DNA from: Sphingorhabdus sp. YGSMI21
GTDB taxonomy: Bacteria; Pseudomonadota; Alphaproteobacteria; Sphingomonadales; Sphingomonadaceae
Reading direction: 5' to 3'
Assembly: GCF_002776575.1 (NCBI RefSeq)
Contig: NZ_CP022548.1
Coordinates: forward strand, 1,875,001 to 1,939,000
DNA length: 64,000 nt
Shown here: positions 27,382 through 36,772 of the stretch, piece after piece
Position numbering within the stretch: position 1 is the stretch's first letter
Layout of the letters: each line of letters opens with the position of its first letter
Notes under the pieces: generated by a model
Told to the model about the DNA's origin: nothing
What the model saw: the letters and a program-made list of their open reading frames with translations, nothing else
Database searches by the model: none
Program-made: the position numbers and the translations under genes

Positions 27382-28868
27382 TGGTTGGCCTCTGCGCGGC
27401 TAATGCTGGTGATGGTTGATCCGGTTTCCATTTGCATGAAGCGGAAGGTCACGCGGTCGCCTTTTTTAAAGCCGCGCAACAAACCCGGTTTGGCGAGTTT
27501 GAAGTCCATCGTCATGGCTGGCCATTTGAGGGCAGGCACGGGTTCGTGCGACAAGGTGACCGCGCCGCTTGTGATCGCTTCAATTCTGCCGGATGTTTGA
27601 TAGCCGGACATTTTCTTGGGCGCGCTTTTCTGCTCACCCTCAATCGGACGCACTTTGATCCCTGAAAGGCTCGCTTCTGAATCGACCAGAAACTGGCCAG
27701 AAACAATTACTTTTTCACCTGGTAATAGGCCGGCCAATATTTCCGTCTGTCCGCCGCCTTCGCGGCCTATTTTGACCTCTGCCGGGCGATAGCGACCCTT
27801 GCCATTCGCTAGCATTACCAAGTTGCGCGTTCCGGTTGCGATAATCGCTTCGGTGGGGACCAGAATAGCAGGACTGCCCGTGTCACCCATATCTACGGTA
27901 GCGAACATGCCGGGACGAAGTCGTCCGCCTTTATTGGCTAGTTCGATCCGTCCGGTGAGCGTTCTGCTGCCGCTTTCGACGGAAGGCAAAATCGCAATGA
28001 CTTTGCCCGCAAACTCCATATCGGGGAAGCTTTGCAGTTCAGCAACGGCGCGCTGCCCTACCCGTATTTCCGAGGCCCTTGCTTCGGGAATGGCAACATT
28101 CAGCCATACGGTATTCAGTCCGTTAATCTGTGCCAGCGGCTGGCCTTCAGCCAAGGTCATACCTTCTCTTACGCTCAGGCTTTCGATCACCCCGCCGATG
28201 GGCGCGGACACCGTGTAAACGCTTTGCTGCCTTCCACTTCGCTCTACCCGGCGGATCAGATCGTCTGGCATGCCCAGCAGCCGCATCCGTTCCTTTGCCG
28301 CTGTGGCAAAGTGGTCATTGCCGCTTCGTGCTAGCGCAAGATATTCTGCCTGTGCGCCGCCCCAGTCGGGCACCAATATGTCAGCCAAGGGAGCTCCAGC
28401 GGGCACAATGTCGCTGGGAGCACGGCGATAGGTGCGCTGGACAAATCCGCCCGACCTGGCCTGAACAATGGCGATATCGCGTTCGTTAAACTCGATTGTT
28501 CCCGTTACACGGAGCTTGGACTCAATTTTTCCAACCAACGCCTCAGCGGTGCGGATACCCAGATTTTGCGCAATATCCGGAGAAATGGTGATCCCCGGCT
28601 CGCTGGCATTCCCATCACTGGCTTCGCCAGCATATTTGGGAACAAGCTGCATATCCATGAACGGAGACTTGCCCGGTGCGTCAAATTTTTGCTGGGGAAA
28701 CATCGGATCATAATAATAGAGGATATCCCCGTCGCCCTGCGTAGTCGCGGTTTTACTGCTATCGCCCGCCCCGCCAGTGCCGAGCCAATATCCGCCACCG
28801 CCCGCGGCCAGAACCGTAGCAAGAACAAGCACGCGCCATTTATTGTCTTGGATGGATGTCAGCGTCAT
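27378..28868 (-). CDS. cusB: CusB-type periplasmic adaptor with fused CusF copper-binding domain
   Basis: Membrane-fusion protein of 496 residues linking CusA and CusC. After a membrane anchor (residues about 13-31) comes a heavy-metal-binding [20 protein letters not shown] segment ending in MDMQLVPKY. Then follow the barrel-sandwich and beta-barrel domains. The last 80 residues resemble Cus[21 protein letters not shown] then MTMDF carries His, Trp and two Met in the arrangement used by CusF for Cu(I)/Ag(I). In E. coli CusF is a separate chaperone; here it is part of the adaptor. It overlaps both cusA and cusC (ATGA). Confidence 0.94.
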   Translation of the reverse strand: MTLTSIQDNKWRVLVLATVLAAGGGGYWLGTGGAGDSSKTATTQGDGDILYYYDPMFPQQKFDAPGKSPFMDMQLVPKYAGEASDGNASEPGITISPDIAQNLGIRTAEALVGKIESKLRVTGTIEFNERDIAIVQARSGGFVQRTYRRAPSDIVPAGAPLADILVPDWGGAQAEYLALARSGNDHFATAAKERMRLLGMPDDLIRRVERSGRQQSVYTVSAPIGGVIESLSVREGMTLAEGQPLAQINGLNTVWLNVAIPEARASEIRVGQRAVAELQSFPDMEFAGKVIAILPSVESGSRTLTGRIELANKGGRLRPGMFATVDMGDTGSPAILVPTEAIIATGTRNLVMLANGKGRYRPAEVKIGREGGGQTEILAGLLPGEKVIVSGQFLVDSEASLSGIKVRPIEGEQKSAPKKMSGYQTSGRIEAITSGAVTLSHEPVPALKWPAMTMDFKLAKPGLLRGFKKGDRVTFRFMQMETGSTITSISRAEANQ

Positions 28869-30142
28869 GGCTGGTTCCTCTCATAAGTATATTTGATGCG
28901 AACTGTGTCGCGAACCAACGTGGCTTCCCGGTCGAGCAGATCGATTTCCGCCTCTGCGAAGGTCACGGCTGCATTGAGCGCCGTGTCCAGATCAACGCGG
29001 CCGGCGCCGTAGCTAACCCGTTCCAGTTCAGCCTGTTTTTTGGCCAAGGGTAAAAGTGTGTTTTTGGACCGTTCCCAGTTTTCCCGGTAAGACCGGTTTG
29101 CAGCGAGATCGCTGGAGAGCTCTGCGTGCAATTGCCTTTCCAGATCATTGGCTTCCAGCCGGGCTGCGCTGGCTTCCAAAATTCGCGCGTCGATGATCGG
29201 GTTTTGCCGCTTTTTTGCAAATAACGGTAGATCGATCGTTACACCAACCGAGACATATTCGCCATATTCCGGCCGGCGATGCACATAAGAGGCATTCACA
29301 CTGAAGTCGGGTCGCTTGTTCGCCCGCGCCAGTTCCACGTCGGCGTCGGCCCGTTCGACTTTCGCATCCTGAATGTCCAGAATGGGTAGCTCCTTGATCG
29401 TGCTGACAAGAGCATCCCGGTCAATGGTGAATTCAGGGAGCGTCCCTTCGGTTTCGGGGCTTTCGACGCCGGTCCACCGAGCGAGCATTGCCCGTGCCTT
29501 TTCAATATCAGCGGCACGCAGCGAGCGCCGGTCAGCTAGTTTCGCGATCAGCCGTTCCGGCTCGAACGCTTGAGCTGGACGTGTGGTCCCTGATTCAAGG
29601 CGCGCGCCAACCGTTGCCGACACTTCATTGAGGCTTTGCTGCAAAACTTCCAGTATTTGGAGCCGCCGCTGGGCGTAATAGAGATCGATCCAGGAAAGCG
29701 CAGAATAAAGCTGCACATCCTGAACCAAAGTTTCCTTATTGGCTCTAGCCACTGTTATGTCCGCCATCGCCTGACCTGCCCGGGCGCGTCTTTTTGCGCC
29801 ATTGGGAATATCCTGGCTGATACCGATCCTTTGCCTGGGAAATCCGTCACGACCCGGCCGCGGAGAAATCTCGAATGGGCCAGCAATTCTCCGATCCATT
29901 ATGTCGACGCTGAGTTTCGGATCTGGAAGTTGATCGGCCGCAATCGCGGCGCTCTGCGCCGCTTCAACAACGAGCGACCGGGCCTCTATTGCTGGCGTCG
30001 CTGTCTCTGCCAGTTCGACCGCTTCTGCGAACGTGAGTGGTTCGGCTTGAAGGGAAAAGACGGGGACATATAGCGCTAAGGCCGGCAATGCCAACAATGG
30101 GCGCCGGGATCTTGCCTGGCGGGTTTTCGGTCGATATTTCAT
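28865..30142 (-). CDS. cusC: TolC-family outer-membrane channel of the Cus system
   Basis: A 425-residue outer-membrane efflux protein with an N-terminal signal sequence ending near FSLQAEPLTF. Two OEP repeats of long amphipathic helices follow. GRDGFPRQRIGISQDIPNGA near residue 100 is typical of the metal-efflux branch of the family. It is the first gene of the cusCBA operon, overlapping cusB by four bases. The 190 bases upstream hold no gene and probably contain the promoter. Confidence 0.93.
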   Translation of the reverse strand: MKYRPKTRQARSRRPLLALPALALYVPVFSLQAEPLTFAEAVELAETATPAIEARSLVVEAAQSAAIAADQLPDPKLSVDIMDRRIAGPFEISPRPGRDGFPRQRIGISQDIPNGAKRRARAGQAMADITVARANKETLVQDVQLYSALSWIDLYYAQRRLQILEVLQQSLNEVSATVGARLESGTTRPAQAFEPERLIAKLADRRSLRAADIEKARAMLARWTGVESPETEGTLPEFTIDRDALVSTIKELPILDIQDAKVERADADVELARANKRPDFSVNASYVHRRPEYGEYVSVGVTIDLPLFAKKRQNPIIDARILEASAARLEANDLERQLHAELSSDLAANRSYRENWERSKNTLLPLAKKQAELERVSYGAGRVDLDTALNAAVTFAEAEIDLLDREATLVRDTVRIKYTYERNQP

Positions 30143-30332
30143 TATGCTTGCTCACTAAAATAGTAGGGCGAACATGCCGTCATCGGTGGCGGCAATTTTT
30201 AACCTTGGAGGTTAGATGTTCGAAAGTTTGCGGGCTTGCTTCTCGCCGGTATGCCAGAGCAATTTCACAGAAATCGGACAGAGATCGCAAGAATATCGTC
30301 ACCCTAAAAAAGGCGGTATTCGCGATCTGCGT

Positions 30333-30689
30333 TCAAGCAATAATGGGAGGCTTTATCTCGGGAATGCTATGCATGCCAGTTGGGTTTCCAAACAGACGGC
30401 GCGTGTGGGACATAGCTTTAACGGCGATTGTTTCGGCGAAAGCTGGGCTAGCTAGAAAAGTCGTAGTTGTCTGAGAACATTGCAGCATCGCCGCGCAATC
30501 TGACCCACAACAATCCTTGGATTCATTGCCGTTTGTGGACGTTTCATTCATACCCGGTTCGCTGCAATGGGACATTTCCACACTACCAGCATCGCTTTTC
30601 GCTAGGGATAGGCAGGACATCGGACTGGCGATTCCCTGTCCAGCTAAGGCAAGTCCAAGAAGAACGAATAGAAAGAGCTGTTTAAACAC
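30333..30689 (-). CDS. Small Cys-rich secreted protein next to cus
   Basis: About 118 residues if the GTG at 30689 is the start (VFKQLFLFVLLGLALAGQGI signal peptide). The mature part is rich in Cys, Met and Ser: MSCLSLAKSDAGSVEMSHC, then ESKDCCGSDCAAMLQCSQ. Short secreted proteins with a CC-x3-C-x5-C cluster often accompany copper operons and may bind Cu(I). A longer in-frame reading to 30827 exists but its first 45 residues look non-coding. The start is uncertain. Confidence 0.6.
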   Translation of the reverse strand: MFKQLFLFVLLGLALAGQGIASPMSCLSLAKSDAGSVEMSHCSEPGMNETSTNGNESKDCCGSDCAAMLQCSQTTTTFLASPAFAETIAVKAMSHTRRLFGNPTGMHSIPEIKPPIIA

Positions 30690-30913
30690 GAACCGAGTGT
30701 CCGGTGTTTTCCGATCCCCGTCAACCCAATCTTTGACCGAGATGATGGCGGTGAGGCAAGTCTTTGCGCCACTGTCCCACGGTAATGTGAATTGCCCACT
30801 TTCGCGATACTGAAGCCACATTGACAATGCCCTTTCTAGGCGAATAACCGGAATAACCTATTACCTTACAGAACCTTGTTGTTCGCGGACCTACGCCAAC
30901 CTCGTGCGGTTCA

Positions 30914-31603
30914 TCAGCACAGGCTCGCTGCATCCACACCTTGACTGGCCAACATTTCGTTCACATTTGCTGCAATCACACCGTAACTGACATTTCCGAA
31001 CAGCTTCTGGCGGCCTTCGTTGATCACATATGTTGGACTGCCCTCGATCCCGTGTAGCTGAGCAAGGTCATAATCCTTTGTGAGCTTTGCAATGGCTTCA
31101 CCGGTTTTGAATTTATTCAATATATTGTCAAAATCGACATGCAAGAGCCCTGCTATTTCTCGTTGCACATCCCAATCCGAGACATCCTCTGCTCTTGTAA
31201 AAAAGGCAGAGCGCAGTTCCCGCGCGGCGAGGATGGATGGTCGTTCAGCAACAGGGGCTTTGGATATGAAGCCCTCTTGCTCGATCAATTCCACCGCCTT
31301 GATGAACAGATGTGGGCTCGCCGATGAGCGCGGCCGTGTCTTTGCCCAGGTATCGCTGTGAATCGGCAAATTCTCGAATTTCCCGGCGATGCCTTGGACA
31401 TGGTTCGCATAACCATCAAAACCGCCCCGGTCTGTCCATTGAGACGCGATTTTTGTCCATGTATCCGGGAATACAGAGCAGAAATGGATGTTGATAGTTA
31501 TCCGATCACCAAACTCTGCTGTAAGCCGATCAAAATTGCTCTGGGAGGCATAGGCCCATACGCAAAGTATATCTGAAAAATGGTCAATTTGAGCGGTTGG
31601 CAT
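30914..31603 (-). CDS. DsbA-family thioredoxin-fold protein
   Basis: A 229-residue protein of the DsbA/FrnE/2-hydroxychromene-2-carboxylate isomerase superfamily. The N-terminus has HFSDILCVWAYASQ, where the usual CxxC is CVWA, so only one active-site Cys remains. The C-terminal half has the cis-Pro loop EGSPTYVINEGRQKLFG. No signal peptide is seen, so it is probably cytoplasmic. It sits between copper genes and may act in thiol handling; this is inference. The start at 31603 (MPTAQIDHF) fits the fold; an ATG 16 codons earlier is possible. Confidence 0.8.
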   Translation of the reverse strand: MPTAQIDHFSDILCVWAYASQSNFDRLTAEFGDRITINIHFCSVFPDTWTKIASQWTDRGGFDGYANHVQGIAGKFENLPIHSDTWAKTRPRSSASPHLFIKAVELIEQEGFISKAPVAERPSILAARELRSAFFTRAEDVSDWDVQREIAGLLHVDFDNILNKFKTGEAIAKLTKDYDLAQLHGIEGSPTYVINEGRQKLFGNVSYGVIAANVNEMLASQGVDAASLC

Positions 31604-31772
31604 TGCGACTGTCTTTCTGAAAGGCTGATAACCACCAGCCGCTATTACCAATGTGCAACGGGAAGCTCGGCGGCAAACTATTCAATGCGGGAATAGTGCA
31701 TAGAAAGTGGGAAGAACCCGGCTTGTTCACTAGCTTGGCTTCTTCCCGCTTAATTGACCGCGGTCCTTTGCG

Positions 31773-32228
31773 CTATTTTTTTGGCGGCATCATCAGTTCC
31801 TGCTGCATCATCAGGCTTTCCATCATCTCATGCATCATACCCATATGCTGCTTCATTTTCTCCATATGTGCTGGGTCCATCTTCATCATGCCACCCTCGG
31901 CGATCTTGGCCTTCATTTTTTCTTTATGTGCCGGGTCCATCGCCATTGGCTTCTTTCCCTGTGCCATCATACCGCCTTCGGCCATCTTGGCCTTCATAGA
32001 CGCCATATGGGCTTTCATCATGGCCATGTTTTCGGTCATGAGCTTTTCTCGCTCTGCAGGCGTCTTGGCGTTCTGGGCTCGCTCCATCATCTGTTGATGC
32101 GCGGAATGATCGCCCATCGGCATGGCATGACTCTGCATGGCGGGCTTCGGTTCCGGGGGCGCTGCGTAGGCCGCACAGCCGGTCAGCATGGTGAAAACAG
32201 CGACGGTGGCAAGGTAGGGAGTTCTCAT
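31773..32228 (-). CDS. Met/His/Lys-rich putative lipoprotein
   Basis: A 151-residue protein with a lipobox (LTGC, Cys18) after a signal sequence, so probably membrane-anchored in the periplasm. The rest is unusually rich in Met, His and Lys. It contains an internal duplication: MKAKMAEGGMM...MDPAHKEKMK followed by MKAKIAEGGMM...MDPAHMEKMK. Its composition and setting suggest copper or silver sequestration. There are no enzyme motifs. Confidence 0.78.
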   Translation of the reverse strand: MRTPYLATVAVFTMLTGCAAYAAPPEPKPAMQSHAMPMGDHSAHQQMMERAQNAKTPAEREKLMTENMAMMKAHMASMKAKMAEGGMMAQGKKPMAMDPAHKEKMKAKIAEGGMMKMDPAHMEKMKQHMGMMHEMMESLMMQQELMMPPKK

Positions 32229-32424
32229 GTATAATTTCCTTTTTGTGTAGTTGCCCTCATGGAGGACGAAATCGGCGGCGCGACATTATATTTTCACCAG
32301 TAAATACTGGGGTCAGAGGAATTATTCGCTCGAACTTCTGCTCGTCAATCAGCGCGTTTGATCATGTATTATGGTTTGGATTACAGGCGACATCTCGCAT
32401 GATTGGCACCTCGATCCGTCGTCG

Positions 32425-32682
32425 CTAAGCAAGCAAGCGATTATAGGTAGCGGTAATCGCCCAGACGAATAGCCCGGAGAAAACACTCCACGTGACAAGC
32501 CCGACAAAAAAGCCTGTCCAATGCAATGACCAGCCCATACCCTCAAAATTCGAGTGGACCATATGACCGCTCATTTGCATCATACCGCCAGGGGCCAAGA
32601 TGACAAAAAGACTGCATAATATCCACGCAACTCCGAAGATAATTGCAGTGGCTAAACCAAGCTTAATGGCATCGAACTTCAT
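32425..32682 (-). CDS. DUF5676 family small membrane protein
   Basis: An 85-residue protein with two membrane helices separated by a Met/His-rich loop (LAPGGMMQMSGHMVHSNFEG). This family is regularly found beside copper P-type ATPases. A second protein with the same layout is encoded upstream of the ATPase (35147-35434). The role is unknown; the Met/His loop suggests contact with Cu(I). Confidence 0.8.
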   Translation of the reverse strand: MKFDAIKLGLATAIIFGVAWILCSLFVILAPGGMMQMSGHMVHSNFEGMGWSLHWTGFFVGLVTWSVFSGLFVWAITATYNRLLA

Positions 32683-32787
32683 TTCGCTCTCCTGATTGAA
32701 AACCAGCCGCCCCGAAAATCGGAGACATCTTGCAACCAGTTACCAACTGACAATAACAGGCCATCCCTTCTACGCTCATAGGTAATA

Positions 32788-35154
32788 TTACTGAGCCAGC
32801 GCTTTGCGGCGCAAGCGCAAGGCGTTAGCGATTACCGAAACAGACGATAGGCTCATCGCCGCCGCCGCGATCATCGGGCTGAGTAAGATGCCGAACCACG
32901 GATAGAGAATGCCTGCCGCAACCGGCACACCAAGCCCGTTATAGATAAACGCAAAGAACAAGTTCTGTCGGATATTACCCATTGTTAGCTGACTGAGGTG
33001 GCGTGCCTTGGCTATGCCACCCAAATCACCCTTGACCAGCGTGATACCCGCGCTTTCCATCGCCACATCGGTGCCAGTGCCCATCGCAATTCCCACATCG
33101 GCCTTGGCGAGAGCGGGAGCGTCATTGATGCCGTCTCCTGCCATTGCGACTATTTTACCCGCCGCTTGAAGCTCGCTGATGACCCGGTGTTTGTCTTCGG
33201 GTGACACATTGGCGTGGATTTCATCGATCCCTATCATCTTGCCAACGGCTTGCGCGGTGGCTTCGGCATCTCCGGTTAACATGACCACGCGGATATTGGC
33301 TTTGTGCAGCGCTTTGATCGCTTCTGCCGTGGTCGGTTTGATCGGATCGGCGACACCGATAAGACCCGCCGGTTTGCCATCGACGGCCACAAACATAACG
33401 GTTTGCCCTTGTGATCGGCCGTCCTGCGCCTTGGCAATCAGGTCCGCGCTCTCGGCACCGAGCCGGTCCATCATTTTTTCATTGCCGATGGCGACGCGCT
33501 TACCGCGTGCGCTGGCTTCAACCCCTTCGCCGGTCACCGACTGAAAATCGGTTGCCGCATCAAACGAAAGCCCCTTTTCCTTTGCGCCGGTTACAATTGC
33601 GGCTGCCAGCGGATGTTCACTCGCCATTTCGATTGCGGCCACAAGCGCAAGCATTTCGTCGCTGTCAAAACCCTTTTCCGGTTCGACCGAAACCAGTTTA
33701 GGCTTGCCCTCGGTGAGCGTGCCGGTTTTATCGACCACGATTGTGTCAATCTTCTCGAGAGTTTCGAGCGCCTCGGCATTTTTGATCAAAATACCGTTTT
33801 GCGCGCCCTTGCCGGTGCCAACCATGATCGACATCGGCGTGGCAAGGCCAAGCGCACAAGGACAAGCGATGATAAGGACCGCGACCGCGTTGACTAAGCC
33901 ATAGGCCAGCGCCGGTTCTGGCCCCCAAATGGACCATATAATGAAAGTGGCAATAGCGATCAGAACCACCGCGGGCACAAACAGGCCAGCAACCGTATCA
34001 GCCAGTTTCTGGATAGGAGCACGGCTGCGCTGTGCTTCGGCGACCATCTGGACGATCTTGGCGAGAAGCGTATCCTTACCAACGCGTTCGGCGGTCATGA
34101 TAAAGCTGCCAGTCTGGTTGACCGTGCCGCCGGTGACAACATCACCTTCAGCTTTCGCAACCGGTATTGGTTCCCCCGTAATCATTGATTGATCAATCGT
34201 GCTGGACCCCTTGGCAATGGTGCCATCAACGGGAACTTTATCGCCCGGACGGACGCGCAAGCTGTCGCCGCTCTGCACCAGGTCGAGAGATATTTCCTCT
34301 TCCGAGCCATCCGCGCCAACGCGCAGCGCAACTGGCGGTGCCAGTTCAAGCAACGCGCGCAACGCACTTGATGTCTGTCCGCGCGCTTTCAGTTCCAACA
34401 CTTGCCCCAATAACACCAGGGTCGTGATGACAGCCGCTGCTTCGTAATAGACAGCCACGCCCCCATCATGGCCGCGGAATGCTGCCGGGAAAATGCTAGG
34501 AAACAGCGTCGCAACCAGACTGAAGCCATAGGCAACTGCCACGCCTAGACCAATCAGCGTGAACATATTGAGGTTCATGGTTTTAAGCGAATTCACGCCG
34601 CGCACAAAGAACGGCCACGCGCCCCACAGAACTACTGGCGATGCCAGCAAAAGCTGCAACCATTGCGATACTCCCGGCTCAAATAAACCTTCAAACGGCC
34701 TGCCCGGAATAAGGTCGCCCATCGCGTAAATAAAAAGCGGGATGGAAAACAACGCACTGACCCAGAAGCGCTTGCGCATATCGAGATATTCGGGATCGGG
34801 GCCAGTATCGAGACTAAAGGTCTCGGGTTCAAGTGCCATCCCACAGATCGGACAGGAACCCGGTCCTTCTTGCCTAATTTCTGGATGCATCGGGCAGGTG
34901 TAGATCGTGCCCGCTGGAACATTTTCTGATACTTCGCGGTGCTTTCCAGTGAGGTAATGCGCTGGGTCGGCGATAAATTTGGTTTTGCATCCGGCTGAAC
35001 AGAAATGATAATCCCGAGCCGCATGATGCGCATGATGCTCGCTCTTGCTCGGATCAACATCCATACCGCATACGGGGTCTTTTACAGTCCCTACAGCAGT
35101 CTCTTTGTCTTTGCAGCAGCACGATTTGGCGGTCTCACTATCATTCTCAGACAT
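32788..35154 (-). CDS. copA: Copper-translocating P1B-1-type ATPase
   Basis: A 788-residue heavy-metal P-type ATPase. The N-terminus has a Cys-rich stretch (SCCCKDKE), a YHS domain ([18 protein letters not shown]) and a metal-binding [20 protein letters not shown] motif instead of classical HMA domains. Catalytic signs are TGEPIPV (actuator), [10 protein letters not shown] (intramembrane CPC metal site of Cu(I) pumps), [11 protein letters not shown] (phosphorylated Asp), SEHPLA, and [20 protein letters not shown]. Its start overlaps the preceding membrane gene by eight bases. Likely controlled by CsoR through the operator at 35465-35484. Confidence 0.95.
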   Translation of the reverse strand: MSENDSETAKSCCCKDKETAVGTVKDPVCGMDVDPSKSEHHAHHAARDYHFCSAGCKTKFIADPAHYLTGKHREVSENVPAGTIYTCPMHPEIRQEGPGSCPICGMALEPETFSLDTGPDPEYLDMRKRFWVSALFSIPLFIYAMGDLIPGRPFEGLFEPGVSQWLQLLLASPVVLWGAWPFFVRGVNSLKTMNLNMFTLIGLGVAVAYGFSLVATLFPSIFPAAFRGHDGGVAVYYEAAAVITTLVLLGQVLELKARGQTSSALRALLELAPPVALRVGADGSEEEISLDLVQSGDSLRVRPGDKVPVDGTIAKGSSTIDQSMITGEPIPVAKAEGDVVTGGTVNQTGSFIMTAERVGKDTLLAKIVQMVAEAQRSRAPIQKLADTVAGLFVPAVVLIAIATFIIWSIWGPEPALAYGLVNAVAVLIIACPCALGLATPMSIMVGTGKGAQNGILIKNAEALETLEKIDTIVVDKTGTLTEGKPKLVSVEPEKGFDSDEMLALVAAIEMASEHPLAAAIVTGAKEKGLSFDAATDFQSVTGEGVEASARGKRVAIGNEKMMDRLGAESADLIAKAQDGRSQGQTVMFVAVDGKPAGLIGVADPIKPTTAEAIKALHKANIRVVMLTGDAEATAQAVGKMIGIDEIHANVSPEDKHRVISELQAAGKIVAMAGDGINDAPALAKADVGIAMGTGTDVAMESAGITLVKGDLGGIAKARHLSQLTMGNIRQNLFFAFIYNGLGVPVAAGILYPWFGILLSPMIAAAAMSLSSVSVIANALRLRRKALAQ

Positions 35155-35434
35155 GATCAGCACCTGCAACCTTGCGGCCTATCCACGCGCGCAGCGGGAT
35201 AACCAACAATGCAATATACCATCCATAGAGAAAGCTACCGACCGCGCCTGCAAGAAAACCTTGCAAAGTCAGCCACTCAAATCCGGGCAGCAACGGCGCC
35301 CAAGACTCATGCATATGCATTGACTGCGGCGCTAAAAGACCAAAGCCAATGCAGATGAGGTAGCTGAAAAGCAAAAACAGGCTCAGGGTCCAGCCCCATA
35401 TGAGGATTTGTTTGCGGTTTGAAACATGCGTCAT
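35147..35434 (-). CDS. Small membrane protein, DUF5676-like
   Basis: A 95-residue protein with two membrane helices and a Met/His loop ([19 protein letters not shown]). Its layout and several positions resemble the protein at 32425-32682, so the two are likely paralogues. It is the first gene after the CsoR operator and is coupled to the copper ATPase by an 8-base overlap. Confidence 0.8.
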   Translation of the reverse strand: MTHVSNRKQILIWGWTLSLFLLFSYLICIGFGLLAPQSMHMHESWAPLLPGFEWLTLQGFLAGAVGSFLYGWYIALLVIPLRAWIGRKVAGADHV

Positions 35435-35464
35435 TTCTAGCTCCTCTTGATCATTAACAAAATA

Positions 35465-35484
35465 TACTATAGGGGGGTATAGTA
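35465..35484. promoter_or_regulatory. CsoR operator
   Basis: TACTATA (35465-35471) and TATAGTA (35478-35484) flank a run of six G, giving a perfect inverted repeat around a G-tract. This is the architecture bound by CsoR/RcnR-family repressors. It lies between the divergent membrane-protein/ATPase operon and csoR. Confidence 0.85.
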
Positions 35485-35562
35485 GTAAGGCGGCGAAGTG
35501 TCAAGGTTGATGCCGCCGCTTCTTTAGATTGATCACGCTCCAAAATTTGGCATAAGGGCATC

Positions 35563-35835
35563 ATGACAGACAAATTCACCAAAGAAATCGTGCGCATGCG
35601 AAAGATCGAGGGTCAGGCGCGCGGAATAGCTAAAATGATGGAAGATGATCGCTATTGTATCGATATCCTCCAGCAATTCTCCGCGATGGAAGCCGCCCTG
35701 CGCTCTACCAAAATGAAAATTCTGGAAATCCATACCAATCATTGCGTCGAGGAAGCTTTGACCTCGGGCAGCAAAGCTGACCAGAAAGAGAAAGTTGCGG
35801 AATTGGTGAACCTGTTCGGCAAGATGGGGAAATAG
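35563..35835 (+). CDS. csoR: Copper-sensing repressor CsoR
   Basis: A 90-residue all-helical regulator (DUF156). Cys32, His57 and Cys61 have exactly the C-x24-H-x3-C spacing of the Cu(I) site of CsoR, which marks it as a copper sensor rather than a formaldehyde or nickel sensor. It begins MTDKFTKEIVRMRKIEGQAR. It is divergent from the copper ATPase operon with a canonical operator between them. Cu(I) binding should release the repressor and induce efflux. Confidence 0.93.
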   Translation: MTDKFTKEIVRMRKIEGQARGIAKMMEDDRYCIDILQQFSAMEAALRSTKMKILEIHTNHCVEEALTSGSKADQKEKVAELVNLFGKMGK

Positions 35836-35879
35836 TCTGGCCCGAAGAATCGTAAAGCGGAGCTCCGAGCCAGACTATT
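35831..35879. terminator. Large inverted repeat between convergent genes (probable bidirectional terminator)
   Basis: AATAGTCTGGC at 35831-35841 and GCCAGACTATT at 35869-35879 are perfect 11-bp arms; the loop contains the palindrome CGGAGCTCCG. The left arm includes the csoR stop codon, and the opposing gene ends four bases to the right. Confidence 0.55.
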
Positions 35880-35882
35880 CTC

Positions 35883-36224
35883 TTATTCAGGCGCGTCTTT
35901 TTTGGGCTCCATCATGCTATGATCCATCTTCGAATGGTCCATCTTCGGATCCATAGCTGGTTGCGCTTTGTCACTCGCATCCGGGGCTGACATTTTAGAG
36001 TGATCCATTTTGCTGTGGTCCATCTTCGAGTGATCCATCATCTGGCAGGACATTTTGCCATCGGCACCCTTCATCATCATGCCCGGCATTTTCATACCGT
36101 CTTTCATCATTTCGCATTTCTGCATCGCAGGCGCGCCGGCTTTCGGTGCCGTATGGTCATGAGCCAATACCGCCCCGCCAGACGTCAGAGCCATGGCTCC
36201 CAAAAATAGTGTAAGCTTTTTCAT
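35883..36224 (-). CDS. Secreted MDHSKM-repeat protein (putative copper binder)
   Basis: A 113-residue protein with a signal peptide (MKKLTLFLGAMALTSGGAVL, cleaved after ...LA) and a mature part made of Met, His and Asp. MDHSKM is repeated three times in tandem, then MDPKMDHSKMDHSM occurs near the C-terminus, and MMKDGMKMPGMMMKG lies in the middle. Methionine and histidine clusters of this kind bind Cu(I)/Cu(II) in CopC- and PcoE-like proteins. The same motif appears in the CopA and CopB proteins of this window. Confidence 0.82.
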   Translation of the reverse strand: MKKLTLFLGAMALTSGGAVLAHDHTAPKAGAPAMQKCEMMKDGMKMPGMMMKGADGKMSCQMMDHSKMDHSKMDHSKMSAPDASDKAQPAMDPKMDHSKMDHSMMEPKKDAPE

Positions 36225-36249
36225 GATATTTCCTTTCTTGGTTTAAATT

Positions 36250-36717
36250 TCAATTGTAACTAGCGAAAACGCGTTGGCCGCTGTCGCCAAACGCTATAAC
36301 TTGATAAGGCTGGGTTTGGTTTTGATATTCCATTCCAGGCGAGCCGACCGGCATTCCAGCGACGGCAAGGCCCTTCACTCCAGTAGGTTTTTCCCGCAGT
36401 AATTTGGCAATAGCATCGGCGGGCACATGCCCTTCGATAACATATCCCTCAACAATCATGGTATGACAGGATCGCAACGTTTCCGGCACTGCGTTCGCGT
36501 CTTTGACAGCGCTCATATTTAGGCTGTTCCGTGTTTCCACATCCTGTTTCATATTCGTTTCAATATGCTCGGCCCATTTTTCGCAGCAGCCGCAGCCCGG
36601 GTCGCGGAACATCACAAGCGGGGCAGCTTGAGCGGCGCTGGTGCAGGCAGCGAGCAAGCCAAAGAGCACCGATGCCAAAAGCGGGTTTTTCTTCAGTTTG
36701 CGGATGTGATTGAACAT
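36250..36717 (-). CDS. DUF411 family periplasmic protein
   Basis: A 155-residue protein with a signal sequence possibly of lipoprotein type (LLAACTSAAQA). The DUF411 core includes FRDPGCGCCEKWAEH (Cys-x-Cys-Cys), a third Cys in LRSCHTMIVEGYVIEGHVP, and PTGVKGLAVAGMPVGSPGME. DUF411 proteins accompany copper-resistance operons and likely bind copper. It sits between the MDHS-repeat protein and a DUF2231 protein, same strand. Confidence 0.9.
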   Translation of the reverse strand: MFNHIRKLKKNPLLASVLFGLLAACTSAAQAAPLVMFRDPGCGCCEKWAEHIETNMKQDVETRNSLNMSAVKDANAVPETLRSCHTMIVEGYVIEGHVPADAIAKLLREKPTGVKGLAVAGMPVGSPGMEYQNQTQPYQVIAFGDSGQRVFASYN

Positions 36718-36772
36718 CTATCTTTCCTTCGGGTAATAACGAGCCATCTGCTCGATTTGGAGCTTGGCGTGT

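Noticed and set aside
35985..36045. Short tandem DNA repeats resembling a CRISPR array
   Set aside because: They encode the in-frame MDHSKM peptide repeats of a secreted protein; there are no spacers.
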